Below, in pieces: positions 44,064 through 46,035 of a DNA stretch of 46,035 nucleotides. Under the pieces are notes generated by a model. It saw only the letters and a program-made list of their open reading frames with translations. It did not search any database and was not told the origin of the DNA. Both the position numbers and the translations under genes were made by a program. Source of the DNA: Deltaproteobacteria bacterium HGW-Deltaproteobacteria-13 (GTDB lineage: Bacteria; Desulfobacterota; Syntrophia; Syntrophales; Smithellaceae); NCBI GenBank assembly GCA_002840555.1, contig PHBJ01000006.1, forward strand, positions 1 through 46,035. Direction: 5' to 3'. Each line of letters opens with the position of its first letter. Position 1 is the first letter of the stretch.

Positions 44064-45410
44064 ATGGCTGTTAAACCAACTAAAACTACAAAAGTACTGC
44101 TGTTTACTTTCCGCTTAATTCCCCTCTTCGTGCGCAAAGGATTTTTTAGAAGCTTATTTAAGCTTTTTTATCATCTGGGAAAAAAAAACCGATTGATCAC
44201 TCTGCACAATCTCATGCGCTCTTTTCCGGAAAAGGATTTAAAGGAAATAACCGGAATCGCCAAAGGCGTCTATCGCCATTTTGCCACTGTGGCCGCGGAA
44301 TTCTTCGACATGCCGACTATAACGAAAGATAATATTGATAAGTGGGGCGATGTTGAAGGACTGGAAAATTATGAGGCGGCTATCGCAAAGGGCAAAGGCG
44401 TTCTGTCCATCGTGGCTCATTTCGGCAACTGGGAAATCTTGCCGGTGGGCATTCCTGTTTATGCCAAACCGATTCATATTGTTTACCGCCCGCTGGACAA
44501 TCCGGTGATTGATAACATGGTTGAATACGTGCGAACCAAGCCGGGCAATGAATTGATTCCTAAAGGCGGCTCGGGAAGACAGATTATGGATTTACTCAAA
44601 CAGAATCAAATCATCGGAATCTTAAGCGATCAGAATGTCGATCTGCTGGAAGGTGTTTTCGTTGATTTCTTCGGCAGACCCGCCTGCACGGGCAAGGGCC
44701 TGGCGGTAATGGCTATGCGCTCGGGCGCTCCCGTTATCGCGATTTTTCCGGCCCGGCAAAAGACGGGAAAATACAAGGCCATCGTGAAACCGGCCGTTGA
44801 GGCCGTTAATACGGGGAATTATGATGCGGACATCCTGACCAACACACAGAGTTTTACAAAAGTTATTGAAGACATTATTCGTGAATATCCGGAACAGTGG
44901 TTCTGGTTTCACCAGCGCTGGAAAACAAAACCCTACCAACCGCTGTTTTATCAATCCAGAGAGTTTTATGCTCAACTTGAAAAAGATGTGGAGCGGTCGA
45001 ACAGCTCTGAAAAACCTCTGACCCTTCTGCTGCTTGATATAGACAGATTCAAGGCGTTCAACGACACCTACGGCCATGTTGAAGGGGATAATGCTTTGTT
45101 GCAACTCGATGAGTTTGTGAAGAGATGTCTGCGTGAGACAGAATCCTCCTATCGTTACGCCGGTCAGCAAATTACGGTTATACTGCCTGCGACCGCAAGT
45201 GAGGAAGGGATAGCAACGGCACAAAGAATCCAAACGGACTTAAAGAAAGAAGCTTTTGCTGTGGTGTCCGGTAAAGACGTTCGTATAACGGTGAGCATAG
45301 GTCTTTCTCAATACAAACCGGAGGAAGAAATAAAATCGTTGTTGTATCGGGCAAAAAAACGCATGCTTCAGGCCAAGCAAAATGGCAGAGACAGGATTTG
45401 CGCTGAATAA
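44064..45410 (+). CDS. Acyltransferase fused to a degenerate GGDEF domain
   Basis: 448 residues. Residues 1-292 are a second LpxL-like acyltransferase with an intact HX4E (H119-E124). Residues about 293-448 are a GGDEF-fold domain: LLLLDIDRFKAFNDTYGHVEGDNAL (first metal-binding Asp D325 present), then RYAGQQITVILP where RYGGDEF is expected (366-370), then VRITVSIGLSQY and AKKRMLQAKQNGRDRI. The key GGDEF residues are replaced by AGQQI, so cyclic-di-GMP synthesis is unlikely; the domain may sense a nucleotide or act structurally. Such a fusion is uncommon as far as I know. The gap from the previous gene is 45 bp and the ribosome-binding site is weak. Confidence 0.9.
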   Translation: MAVKPTKTTKVLLFTFRLIPLFVRKGFFRSLFKLFYHLGKKNRLITLHNLMRSFPEKDLKEITGIAKGVYRHFATVAAEFFDMPTITKDNIDKWGDVEGLENYEAAIAKGKGVLSIVAHFGNWEILPVGIPVYAKPIHIVYRPLDNPVIDNMVEYVRTKPGNELIPKGGSGRQIMDLLKQNQIIGILSDQNVDLLEGVFVDFFGRPACTGKGLAVMAMRSGAPVIAIFPARQKTGKYKAIVKPAVEAVNTGNYDADILTNTQSFTKVIEDIIREYPEQWFWFHQRWKTKPYQPLFYQSREFYAQLEKDVERSNSSEKPLTLLLLDIDRFKAFNDTYGHVEGDNALLQLDEFVKRCLRETESSYRYAGQQITVILPATASEEGIATAQRIQTDLKKEAFAVVSGKDVRITVSIGLSQYKPEEEIKSLLYRAKKRMLQAKQNGRDRICAE

Positions 45411-45455
45411 GACGTCAACATATCATTGCTTCACAGAATATCTTAATATTTAGAC

Positions 45456-45493
45456 AAGACAAAGCCATCGTTTTTAAGCGATGGCTTTGTCTT
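45456..45493. terminator. Bidirectional terminator between convergent genes
   Basis: A perfect 15-bp stem, AAGACAAAGCCATCG pairing with CGATGGCTTTGTCTT, with an 8-base loop (TTTTTAAG). It lies between the acyltransferase-GGDEF gene (plus) and the membrane protein gene (minus). T-rich sequence follows on the plus strand. Confidence 0.8.
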
Positions 45494-45517
45494 CTTTGTT
45501 TAACGGGTGCAGTATTT

Positions 45518-46035
45518 TTATTCCGCCAGTGCTTTAATGCTCTTGTATTGACCAAGATCCGTGAAGAGCTCTGCCGTGTAAGGATTGCGCTTTGTCTTGA
45601 CGATTTTGTATATCATGTAGAGGAAGACGGCGATATTTGAAAGCAATGCCAGGAAACTGACAACAAACAATGCCGTGGTATCCGGTGCCGCAGAGGCGAC
45701 CGGGTACAAACCTTCCTGGGTCAGGGCAATTCCTTTTGCCGCCGCCGCGATTTGCGCGCTGGCGACTGATTGAACAGCGAAGTTTCCCTTGTCGATAAAT
45801 GCCGGGAATGTTTGAGCGAACATGCACCAGAGGGCAAGCGTCTGTGCGCGATGCTGCAGCCAGGCTCCTTTGCCGACTGTAAAGGCGCAAAGCGTGGGAG
45901 CGCCCAATAACGCCAATCCGGCGTACCAGGAGTGGCCGGGCAGGCAATTGTATGTATAGGCGAAGTTCCAGAGGTCATAAGCAATAATCCAGAACCAGAG
46001 CATATCCGGCCACAACATATCCATGCTTCCGTCTT
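45518..46035 (-). CDS. Multi-pass membrane protein, 5' part cut by window edge (possible DUF5692)
   Basis: The frame stays open to the window's right edge (codons before the ATG at 46024 read DGS), so the N-terminus lies outside. The visible part, about 172 residues, has at least four membrane helices: WFWIIAYDLWNFAYTY, GLALLGAPTLCAFTVG, TLALWCMFAQTFPAF and TALFVVSFLALLSNIAVFLYMIY. A Lys-rich C-terminus follows (KIVKTKRNPY). The WPDMLWFWIIAYDLWNFAYTYNC stretch, with many aromatic residues, recalls the uncharacterised DUF5692 family; this is from memory and not verified. No function can be given. Confidence 0.6.
   Translation of the reverse strand, partial: DGSMDMLWPDMLWFWIIAYDLWNFAYTYNCLPGHSWYAGLALLGAPTLCAFTVGKGAWLQHRAQTLALWCMFAQTFPAFIDKGNFAVQSVASAQIAAAAKGIALTQEGLYPVASAAPDTTALFVVSFLALLSNIAVFLYMIYKIVKTKRNPYTAELFTDLGQYKSIKALAE

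Overview
The window reads as chromosomal DNA of a Gram-negative, diderm bacterium, most likely a deltaproteobacterium (Desulfobacterota), perhaps near the Syntrophales. This rests on the complete Tol-Pal system, lipoproteins with lipoboxes, an EF-P lysylation module, the family mixture and moderate GC content. It is a judgement from protein character, not a database result. Part of the window is the replication-origin region: rsmG-parA-parB-dnaA-dnaN-gyrB-gyrA (27.2-37.4 kb). Genes to the left (11.4-23.6 kb) are almost all on the minus strand and genes to the right on the plus strand, as expected for leading-strand genes on both sides of an origin near 29.6-31.2 kb.

Layout. 1-4.4 kb: the end of an NTF2-like protein, a CDF metal exporter, then an epmB-like aminomutase, efp and epmA, which together form an EF-P beta-lysylation set. 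4.5-5.9 kb: a large repeat-containing lipoprotein. 6.4-11.3 kb: tolQ-tolR-tolA-tolB-pal-cpoB. 11.4-16.2 kb (minus): LolB-like lipoprotein, TPR lipoprotein, divergent polysaccharide deacetylase and CtpA protease. 16.3-19.9 kb (minus): cysS, argC, rpsI, rplM. 20.1-23.6 kb (minus): a sugar aminotransferase and Fe-alcohol dehydrogenase pair, a TrmJ-like methyltransferase and a small membrane protein. 23.9-27.1 kb: a family 25 glycosyltransferase, a PilZ protein, a 57-residue small protein with a strong ribosome-binding site, and an M14 peptidase. 27.2-37.4 kb: the origin region. 37.4-40.5 kb: an accessory block. 40.5-42.6 kb: archease and RtcB (RNA ligation). 42.8-45.4 kb: a duplicated zinc-ribbon protein and two tandem lipid A-type acyltransferases, the second fused to a degenerate GGDEF domain. 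The window ends in a membrane protein cut by the right edge.

The most unusual part is 37.4-40.5 kb, between gyrA and archease. Three genes without recognisable promoters (a protein with a C-terminal HEPN-type RNxxxH motif, a tiny two-helix membrane protein, and a membrane-anchored ankyrin protein) each begin 12-18 bases after a GTTRRRY heptamer. Hairpin-rich spacers lie between them. The second gene is followed by GCTTAAC, the exact complement of the GTTAAGC that precedes it, which is a hallmark of integron gene cassettes. No integrase is present, so this would be an orphan cassette cluster. Direct repeats of 27 bp and 23 bp add evidence for mobility.

The second notable item is the acyltransferase-GGDEF fusion, which may link lipid A modification to nucleotide sensing. 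Several intergenic gaps carry dispersed palindromic repeats of at least three families. No tRNA, rRNA or CRISPR array was seen.
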